The position numbers and the translations under genes were made by a program. Source: Brachybacterium tyrofermentans (lineage in GTDB: Bacteria > Actinomycetota > Actinomycetes > Actinomycetales > Dermabacteraceae). Taken from it: 64,000 nucleotides of DNA. Of this stretch, positions 29,153 to 37,908 are shown one piece after another; the first letter of the stretch is position 1, and each line of letters starts with the position of its first letter. Where the stretch lies: assembly GCF_014897585.1 (NCBI RefSeq), contig NZ_JABUXW010000010.1, positions 105,444 to 169,443 on the forward strand, read 5' to 3'. The notes under the pieces were generated by a model. It did not search any database. It was not told the origin of the DNA and was given only the letters and a program-made list of their open reading frames with translations.

Positions 29153-30313
29153 TCAGCGCAGGCGTCCACGACCATGCTCGTCGAGCAGGTCGACGAGCCG
29201 GGTGAGGTCCTGTGCATGATCGTCGGCGAGCACCAGCAGGGCGTCCTCGGTGTCCACGATGCTGATGCCCTGCAGCCCGACCAGGGCGATGTGACGATCG
29301 GTGGAACCGTACACCGTGGCCGCAGAGCCGATGGCATCGACCGTCGAGGTGCCCAGCACCCGGACATCCGAGCCGTCTGCGTCGGGCCCCCACTCGCGCA
29401 GCTGGCGGGCGAGCGCGGCGAAATCGCCGACGTCGTCCCAGCCGAAGGAGGCCGGCACCACGGCGACCCGTCCCGCCGCTGCGAGAGGCTCGGCGAGGGC
29501 ATGGTCGATCGCGATCGAGGTCAGGGTGGGCCAGTTCCGTGCCAGCACCTCGTCATACTTCTCGGTGCCGGAGGCCGCGGCGATCTCCCGCACGCCCCGG
29601 GCGAGGCCGGGGATCTGCACAGCGAGCTCGTCGAGCAGCACCCGGGCACGCACGACGAACATCCCGGCGTTCCAGAAGAAGGTCCCGGCCGCGACGAACC
29701 GCTCGGCCGTGTCCAGATCCGGCTTCTCCACGAACCGCGAGACGGGGAGGGCGCCGAGCGCACGACATGCCGCAGGATCCGTGCCGGGTCCTGCCGGATG
29801 CTGTTCTGCCGGGGCCTGCTCGATATAGCCGAAGCCGGTCGCCGGTGACGTCGGCCGGATCCCGAGGGTGACGAGGTAGCCGAGCTCCGCGACCTGGCGC
29901 GCGGCCGCGACGTCTCGGGCGAAGTCCTCCGGCGCGGAGATCAGATGGTCCGCAGCGAAGGAGCCGATCACCGCGTCGGGCTCCTCGTGCTCCACGAGCG
30001 CGGCCGCGAGCGCGATCGCCGGCATCGAGCTGCGCGGGGAGGGCTCGGTGATGATTCGGGCCCGCACGCCGGACCCCGGGGAGCCCATCTCGTCCAGCTG
30101 CACCCGCACCGCCCCGGCTTGCGCGCCCCCTGTGACGATGATCGGTGGGCTGTCGGCCAACGGCGCCAGGCGCTGCACCGTCTGCTGCAGGAGCGAGGTG
30201 CCGCTCCCGGTGAGATCCAGGAGGAACTTCGGTCGGGCACGGCGTGAGAGCGGCCACAATCGGGTGCCGGCACCGCCGGCCGGGATCACGGGGATGAACG
30301 GAGCCTCAGGCAT
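29153..30313 (-). CDS. manC: Mannose-1-phosphate guanylyltransferase
   Basis: 386 aa. It makes GDP-mannose from mannose 1-phosphate and GTP for glycan synthesis. IPAGGAGTRLWPLSRRARPK is the nucleotidyltransferase signature; FAADHLI carries the metal-binding Asp, FVEKPD and FFWNAGMFV the sugar site. It lacks the C-terminal phosphomannose isomerase domain of bifunctional enzymes, as usual in actinobacteria. ATG at 30313 is leaderless. The mutase at 15861 could provide mannose 1-phosphate. Confidence 0.94.
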   Translation of the reverse strand: MPEAPFIPVIPAGGAGTRLWPLSRRARPKFLLDLTGSGTSLLQQTVQRLAPLADSPPIIVTGGAQAGAVRVQLDEMGSPGSGVRARIITEPSPRSSMPAIALAAALVEHEEPDAVIGSFAADHLISAPEDFARDVAAARQVAELGYLVTLGIRPTSPATGFGYIEQAPAEQHPAGPGTDPAACRALGALPVSRFVEKPDLDTAERFVAAGTFFWNAGMFVVRARVLLDELAVQIPGLARGVREIAAASGTEKYDEVLARNWPTLTSIAIDHALAEPLAAAGRVAVVPASFGWDDVGDFAALARQLREWGPDADGSDVRVLGTSTVDAIGSAATVYGSTDRHIALVGLQGISIVDTEDALLVLADDHAQDLTRLVDLLDEHGRGRLR

Positions 30314-30319
30314 CTGCCC

Positions 30320-30325
30320 AGGGTA
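30320..30325 (-). promoter_or_regulatory. -10 box, leaderless promoter of manC
   Basis: TACCCT on the minus strand, 6 nt before the ATG at 30313. In the same divergent gap a plus-strand TACGCT at 30412-30417 is a weak candidate -10 for sdhCDAB, giving a leader of roughly 170 nt. Confidence 0.5.
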
Positions 30326-30591
30326 TCCGGGCCCGGAACCCGCCAGCGGCAGGGGCATCGGGACGTGTCGTCGGGCCCCGCAGGGTGCCCCCGACCTGCA
30401 CATCACGGTGCTACGCTGGCTCTGCCCCTGTCGGGGGCGATGATGATGTCGCCGTGTCGTGAACCAGGTGCCCACGGGGTGCCTCGAGCGCCGCGAAGGC
30501 CGTCCGGGCACGCCCCGGGGGTCCGCGCGCCCCACCACTTCGGTGATGCATCCCGTTCCCGGCGTTCACCCGTCGCTTCTGGAGGAACTCC

Positions 30592-30969
30592 GTGGCATCA
30601 GCCAAATCCGGGACGCTGTATCGCGGTCGCGAAGGCATGTGGTCCTGGGTCGCTCACCGCATCTCGGGAATGCTCATCTTCCTGTTCCTGCTCGTGCATG
30701 TCCTCGATACCGCATTGGTGCGGGTCTCCCCTGAGGCATACAACGAGGTGATCGGCCACTACAAGACCATCGTGTTCGGTCTCGGCGAGATCGGACTCGT
30801 CGCCGCGATCGTGTTCCACGCCCTCAACGGCCTGCGCATCATCCTCGTGGACTTCTGGTCCAAGGGCACCACGCATCAGCGGGCCCTGTTCTGGGGCGTC
30901 GTGATCGTCTGGGCCGTCCTGATGGTCGGCTTCGTCCCCCGTCAGCTCATGCACATGTTCGGAGCCTGA
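30592..30969 (+). CDS. sdhC: Succinate dehydrogenase cytochrome b556 subunit SdhC
   Basis: 125 aa with three membrane helices. SWVAHRISGM is the SdhC signature (quinone-site Ser/Arg) and VFHALNGLR carries a haem-ligand His. It anchors the complex and binds quinone and haem b together with SdhD. GTG at 30592 follows GGAGGA. First gene of sdhCDAB. Confidence 0.95.
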   Translation: MASAKSGTLYRGREGMWSWVAHRISGMLIFLFLLVHVLDTALVRVSPEAYNEVIGHYKTIVFGLGEIGLVAAIVFHALNGLRIILVDFWSKGTTHQRALFWGVVIVWAVLMVGFVPRQLMHMFGA

Positions 30970-31430
30970 TGATGAGTGCACAGTCTGCAACCTCGATTCC
31001 TGATCCCACCACGCGCTACCGCCGCACCGGCCAGCGCGGTCTCAACACCGAGATGATGTCGTGGCTGTTCATGCGCATCTCCGGTGTCCTGCTCGTGATC
31101 CTCGTCTTCGGCCACCTCTTCGTGAACCTGTGGCTCGGCGAGGGCGTCAAGGGCATCGACTTCGCCTTCGTCGGCGGCAAATGGGCCAACCCGTTCTGGC
31201 AGGTCTGGGACCTCCTGATGCTCTGGCTCGGCCTCATCCACGGCGGCAACGGCGTGCGCACGATCATCAACGACTACGCGCGCAGCTCCACGCTGCGGCT
31301 GACCCTCAAGGGCCTGCTGTACTTCGCGGTCGTCGTGACGGTCGTCCTGGGCACCCTGGTGATCTTCACCTTCAACCCGTGCCCCGTCGGCGCCGAGCCG
31401 AGCCTGCTGCCCTCCTTCTGCGAAGGCTGA
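30969..31430 (+). CDS. sdhD: Succinate dehydrogenase membrane anchor subunit SdhD
   Basis: 153 aa with three membrane helices. FMRISGVLLVILVFGHLFV and LGLIHGGNGVR provide the anchor and haem-ligand His. The start overlaps the sdhC stop (TGATG); a second ATG follows at 30972. The C-terminus FNPCPVGAE contains a Cys and faces the outside by topology. Pairs with SdhC. Confidence 0.93.
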   Translation: MMSAQSATSIPDPTTRYRRTGQRGLNTEMMSWLFMRISGVLLVILVFGHLFVNLWLGEGVKGIDFAFVGGKWANPFWQVWDLLMLWLGLIHGGNGVRTIINDYARSSTLRLTLKGLLYFAVVVTVVLGTLVIFTFNPCPVGAEPSLLPSFCEG

Positions 31431-31511
31431 CGGCCTCCCCCCGGGAGCCGGCAGGTCCGGCTCCCGACCCAGTTCTCACCGGTCGACCCCGAAACGGAGC
31501 AGTCACCAGAC

Positions 31512-33287
31512 ATGCAGACCCATAACTACGACGTGGTCATCGTCGGTGCCGGCGGCGCCGGCATGCGCGCCGCCCTGGAATCCTCCAAGGACTCCCGCAC
31601 CGCGGTCGTCACCAAGCTCTACCCCACGCGCTCCCACACGGGTGCGGCGCAGGGCGGCATGTGCGCCGCCCTCGCCAACGTCGAGGAGGACAACTGGGAG
31701 TGGCACACCTACGACACCGTCAAGGGCGGTGACTACCTGGTCGACCAGGACGCCGCCGAGGTGATGGCCAAGGAGGCCATCGACGCGGTGCTCGACCTCG
31801 AGAAGATGGGGCTGCCGTTCAACCGCACCCCCGAGGGACGCATCGACCAGCGGCGCTTCGGCGGCCACACCCGCGAGCACGGCGAGGCGCCCGTGCGCCG
31901 CTCCTGCTACGCCGCGGACCGCACCGGTCACATGATCCTGCAGACCCTCTATCAGAACTGCGTGAAGCAGCAGGTGGAGTTCTTCAACGAGTACTACGTG
32001 CTTGACATCCTCATGACCGGCGATCCCCGCTCCGACGAGGGCGTGCGCGCCTCCGGCGTGGTCACCTACGAGCTGGCCACCGGCGAGATCCACATCTTCC
32101 GGGCGAAGTCGGTCGTGTTCGCCTCCGGCGGCTTCGGCAAGATCTTCAAGACCACCTCGAACGCCCACACCCTGACCGGTGACGGCCCCGCCATGGCGTT
32201 CCGTCGCGGCATCCCGCTGGAGGACATGGAGTTCTTCCAGTTCCACCCGACGGGCCTCGCCGGCCTCGGCATCCTGCTGTCGGAGGCGGCCCGCGGAGAG
32301 GGCGCGATCCTGCGCAACTCGAACATGGAGCGCTTCATGGAGCGCTACGCCCCGACGCTGAAGGACCTCGCCCCGCGCGACGTGGTCGCCCGCGCCATGG
32401 CCAACGAGGTGCGCGAGGGTCGAGGCTGCGGACCGAAGAAGGACTACGTCTACCTCGACCTCACCCACCTCGAGCCCGCGCACATCGATGCGAAGCTCCC
32501 GGACATCACCGAGTTCGCCCGCACCTACCTGGGCGTGGAGCCGTACACGGACCCCGTGCCCGTCTTCCCGACGGCGCACTACGGCATGGGCGGCATCCCC
32601 ACCAACATCCGTGGTGAGGTGCTCCGCAACGCCACAGACGTGATCCCGGGGATGTACGCCGCCGGCGAGACCGCCTGCGTCTCGGTCCATGGCGGAAACC
32701 GTCTGGGCACCAACTCGCTGCTGGACATCAACGTCTTCGGTCGCCGCGCCGGGATCGCCGCCGCGGAGCACGCCAAGACCGTGGAGCTCGCCGAGCTGCC
32801 CGAGAACCTCGAAGCCCCCACGGTGGAGCTGCTCGAGCGTCTCCGCGATCGTCCCGCCACGGAGGACCGCGTGGCGAACATCCGTCTCGAGCTGCAGGAG
32901 GTCATGGACGCCAACGTCCAGGTGTTCCGCACCGATGAGACCTGCCGTATCGCGCTCGCCAAGATCGTGGAGCTCAAGAAACGCTACGAGACGGTCGCCA
33001 TCCAGGACAAGGGGCGTCGTTACAACCTCGACCTCATGGAGGCCGTCGAGCTCGGCTTCCTGCTCGATCTCGCAGAGATCGTGGCCATCGGGGCGCTGCA
33101 CCGCAAGGAATCCCGCGGCGGCCACTTCCGGGAGGACTTCGACAAGCGTGACGACGTCAACTTCCTCAAGCACACCATGGCCTACCGCACCCTGGAAGGC
33201 GAACAGGGCGAAGAAGGCACTTCGATCCGTCTGGGCACCAAGCCCGTCGTGATCACCCGCTACGAGCCGAAGGAGCGCACGTTCTGA
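31512..33287 (+). CDS. sdhA: Succinate dehydrogenase flavoprotein subunit SdhA
   Basis: 591 aa. VIVGAGGAGMRAAL is the FAD-binding fold, RSHTGAAQGG carries the His for covalent FAD, and HPTGLAG, HGGNRLGTNSL and the RRSCYAADRTGH block form the active site. It oxidises succinate to fumarate and passes electrons to SdhB. A GGAGC ribosome-binding site lies in the 81-bp gap after sdhD. Confidence 0.97.
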   Translation: MQTHNYDVVIVGAGGAGMRAALESSKDSRTAVVTKLYPTRSHTGAAQGGMCAALANVEEDNWEWHTYDTVKGGDYLVDQDAAEVMAKEAIDAVLDLEKMGLPFNRTPEGRIDQRRFGGHTREHGEAPVRRSCYAADRTGHMILQTLYQNCVKQQVEFFNEYYVLDILMTGDPRSDEGVRASGVVTYELATGEIHIFRAKSVVFASGGFGKIFKTTSNAHTLTGDGPAMAFRRGIPLEDMEFFQFHPTGLAGLGILLSEAARGEGAILRNSNMERFMERYAPTLKDLAPRDVVARAMANEVREGRGCGPKKDYVYLDLTHLEPAHIDAKLPDITEFARTYLGVEPYTDPVPVFPTAHYGMGGIPTNIRGEVLRNATDVIPGMYAAGETACVSVHGGNRLGTNSLLDINVFGRRAGIAAAEHAKTVELAELPENLEAPTVELLERLRDRPATEDRVANIRLELQEVMDANVQVFRTDETCRIALAKIVELKKRYETVAIQDKGRRYNLDLMEAVELGFLLDLAEIVAIGALHRKESRGGHFREDFDKRDDVNFLKHTMAYRTLEGEQGEEGTSIRLGTKPVVITRYEPKERTF

Positions 33288-34057
33288 TGACTGCCGTCGC
33301 AGAGAAGTCCCAGGCCGAGTCCCCGCAGCCCGAGGTCGAGGAGATCCCCTCCTTCGACGTCACGCTGCGCATCAATCGGTTCAACCCCGAGGACGAGAAG
33401 GGCTCCTACTGGGAGGACTTCACCGTCACGATGCACGGCACCGACCGTGTGCTCGATGCCATGCACGAGATCAAGTGGCATCTGGACGGGTCCCTGACCT
33501 TCCGCCGCTCCTGCGCACACGGCGTGTGCGGGTCCGACGCGATGCGGATCAACGGTCGCAACCGCCTGGCCTGCAAGACGCTCCTGAAGGACCTCGACGT
33601 CGACAAGCCGATCACCGTCGAGCCCATCAAGGGCCTGCCGGTCGAGAAGGACCTGATCGTCGACATGGAGCCGTTCTTCGACTCCTACCGCGAGGTCATG
33701 CCGTTCCTCGTGGCCAAGGGTCAGGAGCCCAGCAAGGAGCGCCTGCAGTCCGCCGAGGAGCGCGAGCGCTTCGACGACACCACCAAGTGCATCCTCTGCG
33801 CCGCGTGCACGTCCTCGTGCCCCGTGTTCTGGACCGACGGGCAGTACTTCGGCCCCGCCGCGATCGTCAGCGCGCACCGCTTCATCTTCGACTCGCGCGA
33901 TGATGCCGGTGAGCAGCGCCTGGAGATCCTGAACTCGAAGGAGGGCGTGTGGCGCTGCCGCACGACCTTCAACTGCACCGAGGCGTGCCCCCGCGGCATC
34001 CAGGTGACCAAGGCGATCGCCGAGGTCAAGCAGGCTGTGATCCGCGGCCGCGTCTGA
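33287..34057 (+). CDS. sdhB: Succinate dehydrogenase iron-sulfur subunit SdhB
   Basis: 256 aa. The 2Fe-2S ligands lie in RRSCAHGVCGSDAM and the downstream LAC; CILCAACTSSCP and CRTTFNCTEACPRGI bind the 4Fe-4S and 3Fe-4S clusters. ATG at 33287 overlaps the sdhA stop (TGATG). Last gene of the operon, followed by a strong terminator. Confidence 0.97.
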   Translation: MTAVAEKSQAESPQPEVEEIPSFDVTLRINRFNPEDEKGSYWEDFTVTMHGTDRVLDAMHEIKWHLDGSLTFRRSCAHGVCGSDAMRINGRNRLACKTLLKDLDVDKPITVEPIKGLPVEKDLIVDMEPFFDSYREVMPFLVAKGQEPSKERLQSAEERERFDDTTKCILCAACTSSCPVFWTDGQYFGPAAIVSAHRFIFDSRDDAGEQRLEILNSKEGVWRCRTTFNCTEACPRGIQVTKAIAEVKQAVIRGRV

Positions 34058-34099
34058 GCCGCCCTGGGAATGCCGGCGCCTGAGGAGCCGCTCGGGAGC

Positions 34100-34152
34100 A
34101 ATGCCCCCTGAGGACCGATTCGTCGTCGAACATCGGTCCGCAGGGGGCATTT
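34100..34152. terminator. Terminator between sdhB and exonuclease III (bidirectional)
   Basis: AATGCCCCCTG and GGACCGAT pair with ATCGGTCC and CAGGGGGCATT (11 + 8 bp with one mismatch, 12-nt loop), ending in TTT. It lies between convergent sdhB and the xth gene. Confidence 0.9.
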
Positions 34153-34164
34153 CTGGTGCCGTCC

Positions 34165-34986
34165 TCAGGAGTAGGAGATCACCAGGGGTGCGTGGTCGGA
34201 CCAGCGGGTGTCGTAGCTGGGGGCGCTGTCGACCTGTGCCGTCGACGCCCGGGCCGCGAGATCCGTCGTCGCGAGCTGGTAGTCGATCCTCCAGCCCGAA
34301 TCGTTGTCGAAGGCCTTGCCGCGCTGGGACCACCAGGTGTAAGGGCCGGGGCCGTCCCCGTGCAGCGTGCGGTGCACGTCCACGTATCCGGCGTCCGACG
34401 TGAGGCGATCCAGGTAGGCGCGCTCCTCGGGCAGGAACCCGGCGGACTTCCGGTTGCCCTTCCAGTTCTTGATGTCCCATTCGGTGTGGGCGATGTTGAT
34501 GTCGCCGGTGAGCACCACGTGGCGCCCGTCGGCCCGCAGCTGCTCGAGACGTTCCATCATGATGTCGAGGAAGGCGTACTTGTCGGTCATGGTCTGCGGC
34601 TTCTCGGTGTTGCCGGAGTGCATGTAGCACGAGATGACGGTGAGGGTGCGGCCATCGCCGAAGGGGTCAACGACGTCGGTCTCCAACCAGCGACCGGTGT
34701 GCGCCGGCTCGGTGAGACCCGGCAGACCGCCCCGTGCTCCGTCGAGGTCGACATCCTCGCGCGAGGAGCGGACGGCGATCGCGACGCCGGCACGGCCCTT
34801 GAGCTCCGACGCCTCCCCGACGATGGTCCAGTCGTCCCCGACCAGCCCGGCGAGCAGCTCCCCCGGGGCGCGCACCTCCTGGAGAGTGACGACATCCGCG
34901 GACGTGGAGGCGAGCCAGTCGCCCATTCCCTTCCGGGCGGCGGCGCGCAGGCCGTTGACGTTGACGGTGGCAAGAGTGAAAGTCAT
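34165..34986 (-). CDS. Exodeoxyribonuclease III / AP endonuclease
   Basis: 273 aa, full length. Endonuclease/exonuclease/phosphatase fold: VNVNGLRAA, LQEVRAP (metal-binding Glu), GDINIAHTEWDI (catalytic Asp/Asn) and WSDHAPLV (Asp-His pair). It nicks DNA at abasic sites for base-excision repair. ATG at 34986 is preceded by AATACT and 7 nt, a leaderless layout. Confidence 0.95.
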   Translation of the reverse strand: MTFTLATVNVNGLRAAARKGMGDWLASTSADVVTLQEVRAPGELLAGLVGDDWTIVGEASELKGRAGVAIAVRSSREDVDLDGARGGLPGLTEPAHTGRWLETDVVDPFGDGRTLTVISCYMHSGNTEKPQTMTDKYAFLDIMMERLEQLRADGRHVVLTGDINIAHTEWDIKNWKGNRKSAGFLPEERAYLDRLTSDAGYVDVHRTLHGDGPGPYTWWSQRGKAFDNDSGWRIDYQLATTDLAARASTAQVDSAPSYDTRWSDHAPLVISYS

Positions 34987-34993
34987 GCCCGCC

Positions 34994-34999
34994 AGTATT
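34994..34999 (-). promoter_or_regulatory. -10 box, leaderless promoter of exonuclease III
   Basis: AATACT on the minus strand, 7 nt before the ATG at 34986. Confidence 0.45.
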
Positions 35000-35037
35000 C
35001 CAGGCCGAGCTGACGTTCTCCGCGCTCCACGCGCACC

Positions 35038-35083
35038 CGACGCTCCGGACGCTCCGGACGGTCCCGACGCTCCCGACGGTGCG
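35038..35083. repeat. Short degenerate GACGCTCCG tandem repeat
   Basis: About five imperfect 9-bp units (CGACGCTCC, GGACGCTCC, GGACGGTCC and similar) in the gap between exonuclease III and the short WXG100-like ORF. Confidence 0.7.
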
Positions 35084-35131
35084 AATGCTCCTGATGATGG
35101 GGATGCTGCGACTCCGGTGCGGCGGGCCGGT

Positions 35132-35356
35132 TCACGGCAGGTACGGGCTCGGCGTCGCCGCGGAGAGGAGGATCTGGTCGATCGGCCCGCCGTGCTCCCC
35201 CAGGTGCCCTCCGAGCAGGAGACCGACGGCGGAGATCGGTGACGGCACAGCTCCGTCACCGATCCCCTGGCTGACCGCGATACCTGTGGCGCCGCCCACC
35301 CTGTCGGCATGCTGCTCGGCCTGCTCGACGCTCATCCCCCAGAATCCGGACCCCAT
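35132..35356 (-). CDS. Short WXG100-like protein (possible truncated T7SS substrate)
   Basis: 74 aa. It begins GSGFWGMSVEQAEQHADRV, the kind of N-terminus found in actinobacterial WXG100-related substrates (aromatic residue, GM, then a first helix), but the second helix is missing and the rest is Gly/Ile/Leu-rich. Third codon positions are almost all G or C, favouring real coding. ATG at 35356 has GGGGAG just upstream. It carries the same promoter architecture as WXG100 genes at 42407 and 43622. It may be a shortened substrate or a decaying gene. Confidence 0.5.
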   Translation of the reverse strand: MGSGFWGMSVEQAEQHADRVGGATGIAVSQGIGDGAVPSPISAVGLLLGGHLGEHGGPIDQILLSAATPSPYLP

Positions 35357-35417
35357 CGCTCCCCGTCTCCACCCGCTCAGAACCGTCTGCGGACGCTGCT
35401 GCCCCGCGACTGCGTTC

Positions 35418-35464
35418 ACCGTATCCAGGGGCTGGACGGGCCACCATGGGGAGGGGTCCCCATG
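35418..35464 (-). promoter_or_regulatory. WXG100-type promoter, copy C (palindrome + TCCCCATGGT box + -10)
   Basis: On the minus strand: GGGGA-N4-TCCCC palindrome continuing into CATGGT, 19 nt, then TACGGT (35418-35423). The palindrome extends to CATGGGGA-N4-TCCCCATG (35445-35464). It lies 62 bp upstream of the ATG at 35356. Same layout as copy A at 43696. Confidence 0.65.
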
Positions 35465-35503
35465 ACGGCCTTCCGAGCGGAGGTGGCCGGCGAGGCCGCC
35501 CGA

Positions 35504-36400
35504 TCAGTCCGCAGAGACCGCAGCCGCGCGCTCGGCGGACTCGACGACGTTCTTCATCAGCAGCGCGCGGGTCATGGGGCCGACGCCACCGGGGTTGGGG
35601 CTGATCCAGGCGGCGACCTCGGCCACCGCGGGGTCCACGTCGCCCACGAGCTTCGCCTTCCCGCCCTCGGGGTCCTCCTGACGGGAGACGCCGACGTCCA
35701 GCACGATCGCGCCCGGCTTGACGTCCTCGGGGCGCACCAGGTGGGCGGCACCGGCTGCGGCGACGATCACGTCAGCGCGGCGCAGGTGGGCCGGGAGGTC
35801 AGTGGTGCCGGTGTGGCAGAGCGTGACGGTCGCGTTGTACTCGCGGCGGGTCAGCAGCGCGCCGATCGAGCGGCCGACGGTGATGCCACGGCCGACGACC
35901 ACGACGTCCTTGCCGCGCAGATCGAGCCCGTGACGCTCCATGAGCTCGATGACTGCGCGCGGCGTGCAGGGCAGCGGGGTCGTGATCTCGGTGTAGGCGT
36001 TCAGCACCAGGCGGCCGAGGTTCATGGGGTGCAGGCCGTCGGCGTCCTTGGCGGGATCGATGCGCTCGAGGATCGCATCGGTGTCGATCTGCTTCGGCAG
36101 CGGGAGCTGCACGATGTATCCGGTGCAGGTCGGGTCGGCGTTCAGCTCGTCGACGACGGCCTCGACATCGGCCTGGGTGGCGTCGGCCGGGAGGTGCTTC
36201 TGGATGGAGTGGAGCCCGATCTGCTCGCTGTCGCGGTGCTTGCCGCGCACGTAGGCGGCGCTGCCCGGGTCCTCCCCCACCAGCACCGTGGCCAGGCCGG
36301 GGCGCTCATGCCCGCCCTCGACGAGGCGGGTGACGCGCTCGGCGAGCTCCTCCTTGATCGTCTTCGCTGTGGCCTTGCCGTCGAGGATCTGAGCCGTCAT
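35504..36400 (-). CDS. folD: Bifunctional methylenetetrahydrofolate dehydrogenase/cyclohydrolase FolD
   Basis: 298 aa. It interconverts methylene-, methenyl- and formyl-tetrahydrofolate. Catalytic Lys and Tyr lie in [19 protein letters not shown] N-terminal context (YVRGKHR); [11 protein letters not shown] and the NADP-binding [13 protein letters not shown] segment are characteristic; [10 protein letters not shown] ends the active site. ATG at 36400 follows AAGGAG. Next to glyA, which supplies methylene-THF. Confidence 0.96.
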   Translation of the reverse strand: MTAQILDGKATAKTIKEELAERVTRLVEGGHERPGLATVLVGEDPGSAAYVRGKHRDSEQIGLHSIQKHLPADATQADVEAVVDELNADPTCTGYIVQLPLPKQIDTDAILERIDPAKDADGLHPMNLGRLVLNAYTEITTPLPCTPRAVIELMERHGLDLRGKDVVVVGRGITVGRSIGALLTRREYNATVTLCHTGTTDLPAHLRRADVIVAAAGAAHLVRPEDVKPGAIVLDVGVSRQEDPEGGKAKLVGDVDPAVAEVAAWISPNPGGVGPMTRALLMKNVVESAERAAAVSAD

Positions 36401-36538
36401 GGCGCTCCTTGGGGTGTCTGTGCTGATGTCGGTGGGAGGGGCGTGCCGAAGGGATGTGCGGAGGGTGTGCCGAGGGGACGCGGCCGGTGACCGGAGCGCT
36501 GGAGGGCTCCCCGGTGCGCGCGAGCGCCGGGAACAGCC

Positions 36539-36570
36539 GTGGGACCCGGCATGGAGATGCCGGGTCCCAC
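36539..36570. terminator. glyA terminator
   Basis: Perfect 14-bp inverted repeat (GTGGGACCCGGCAT / ATGCCGGGTCCCAC) with a 4-nt loop, 7 bp after the glyA stop; no T-tract. It makes glyA and folD separate or only partly connected units. Confidence 0.85.
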
Positions 36571-36577
36571 CTGTCGA

Positions 36578-37846
36578 TCAGTACTGCTCGAGGTCGGCGT
36601 ACAGCGGCTTCGCGTCGGCGAGGGCCGCGGTGCGCCGGCGGAGGGACTCCAGGTCCTCGCCGCCGGTCAGGGCCAGCGCGATGACGTCGGCGACCTCGGT
36701 GAACTCCGCGGCGCCGAAGCCACGGGTGGCCAGGGCCGGGGTGCCGATGCGCAGGCCCGAGGTGACGCGCGGCGGCCGCGGGTCGTTGGGGACGGCATTG
36801 CGGTTCACGGTGATGCCGGCCTCGTGGAGGCGATCCTCGGCCTGCTGGCCGTCGAGCTCGCTGTCAACCAGGTCCACCAGCACCAGGTGCACGTCGGTGC
36901 CGCCGGAGATCACCTTCACGCCGGCAGCCTTGGCGTCCTCCTCCTGGAGGCGATCCGCGAGGAGCTTCGCGCCCTCGAGCGTGCGGGCCTGGCGGTCCTT
37001 GAAGTCCTCGGTGGCGGCCACCTTGAGGGCCACGGCCTTCGCCGCGATGACGTGCATGAGCGGGCCGCCCTGCTGACCGGGGAACACGGCGGAGTCGATC
37101 TTCTTGGCCCACTTCTCGGTGCACAGGATCATGCCGGAGCGGGGGCCGCCGATGGTCTTGTGGATCGTGGTGGAGACGACGTCCGCATAGGGGACGGGGC
37201 TGGGGTGCAGGCCGGCCGCGACGAGTCCCGCGAAGTGCGCCATGTCGACCCACAGAGCCGCGCCGACCTCGTCGGCGATCTCCCGGAACGTCGGGAAGTC
37301 GAGCTGCCGGGTATAGGCGGACCAGCCGGCGACGATGACCTTGGGCTGCTCGGCCACGGCCAGCTCGCGCACCTTGTCCATATCGATCAGGCCCGTCTCG
37401 GGCTCGGTCTCGTAGGCGACGATGTCGTAGAGGCGGCCGGAGAAGTTGATCTTCATGCCGTGGGTGAGGTGGCCGCCATGGGCGAGGGACAGGCCCATGA
37501 GCTTGTCGCCGGGGCGGGCGAGGGCGTGCATCACGGCGGCGTTCGCGGACGCACCCGAGTGCGGCTGCACGTTGGCGTGCTCGGCCCCGAACAGCTCCTT
37601 CGCCCGGTCGATCGCGATCTGCTCGGCGACGTCGACCTCTTCGCAGCCGCCGTAGTAGCGACGACCCGGGTATCCCTCGGCGTACTTGTTGGTCAGGACG
37701 GAGCCCTGGGCCTGGAGCACGGCGCGCGGCACGAAGTTCTCGCTGGCGATCATCTCGAGGGTGCGCTGCTGGCGGGCGAGCTCACGGTCGAGGACTGCGG
37801 CGATATCCGGGTCGAGATCGGCGATGGACTGATCGAGGACGTTCAC
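36578..37846 (-). CDS. glyA: Serine hydroxymethyltransferase GlyA
   Basis: 422 aa. It converts serine and THF to glycine and methylene-THF with PLP. The PLP lysine lies in [36 protein letters not shown] and [11 protein letters not shown] are family signatures. GTG at 37846 is preceded by AGGAGG. A 48-nt leader runs from TAGGAT; I see no glycine or THF riboswitch in it. Confidence 0.97.
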   Translation of the reverse strand: MNVLDQSIADLDPDIAAVLDRELARQQRTLEMIASENFVPRAVLQAQGSVLTNKYAEGYPGRRYYGGCEEVDVAEQIAIDRAKELFGAEHANVQPHSGASANAAVMHALARPGDKLMGLSLAHGGHLTHGMKINFSGRLYDIVAYETEPETGLIDMDKVRELAVAEQPKVIVAGWSAYTRQLDFPTFREIADEVGAALWVDMAHFAGLVAAGLHPSPVPYADVVSTTIHKTIGGPRSGMILCTEKWAKKIDSAVFPGQQGGPLMHVIAAKAVALKVAATEDFKDRQARTLEGAKLLADRLQEEDAKAAGVKVISGGTDVHLVLVDLVDSELDGQQAEDRLHEAGITVNRNAVPNDPRPPRVTSGLRIGTPALATRGFGAAEFTEVADVIALALTGGEDLESLRRRTAALADAKPLYADLEQY

Positions 37847-37894
37847 GGGGCCTCCTGCGGTGACGGTCGGGGCGGCGACGGGCGCCGTGGCTAC

Positions 37895-37900
37895 ATCCTA
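37895..37900 (-). promoter_or_regulatory. -10 box of glyA
   Basis: TAGGAT on the minus strand, about 48 nt before the GTG at 37846, in the 62-bp gap after murB. Confidence 0.45.
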
Positions 37901-37908
37901 GGCCGCGC

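Noticed and set aside
31503..33173. 556-aa minus-strand frame opposite sdhA
   Set aside because: Complementary shadow of a highly conserved gene; no independent similarity.
37847..37900. Glycine or THF riboswitch upstream of glyA
   Set aside because: The leader is only about 50 nt and contains no matching structure.
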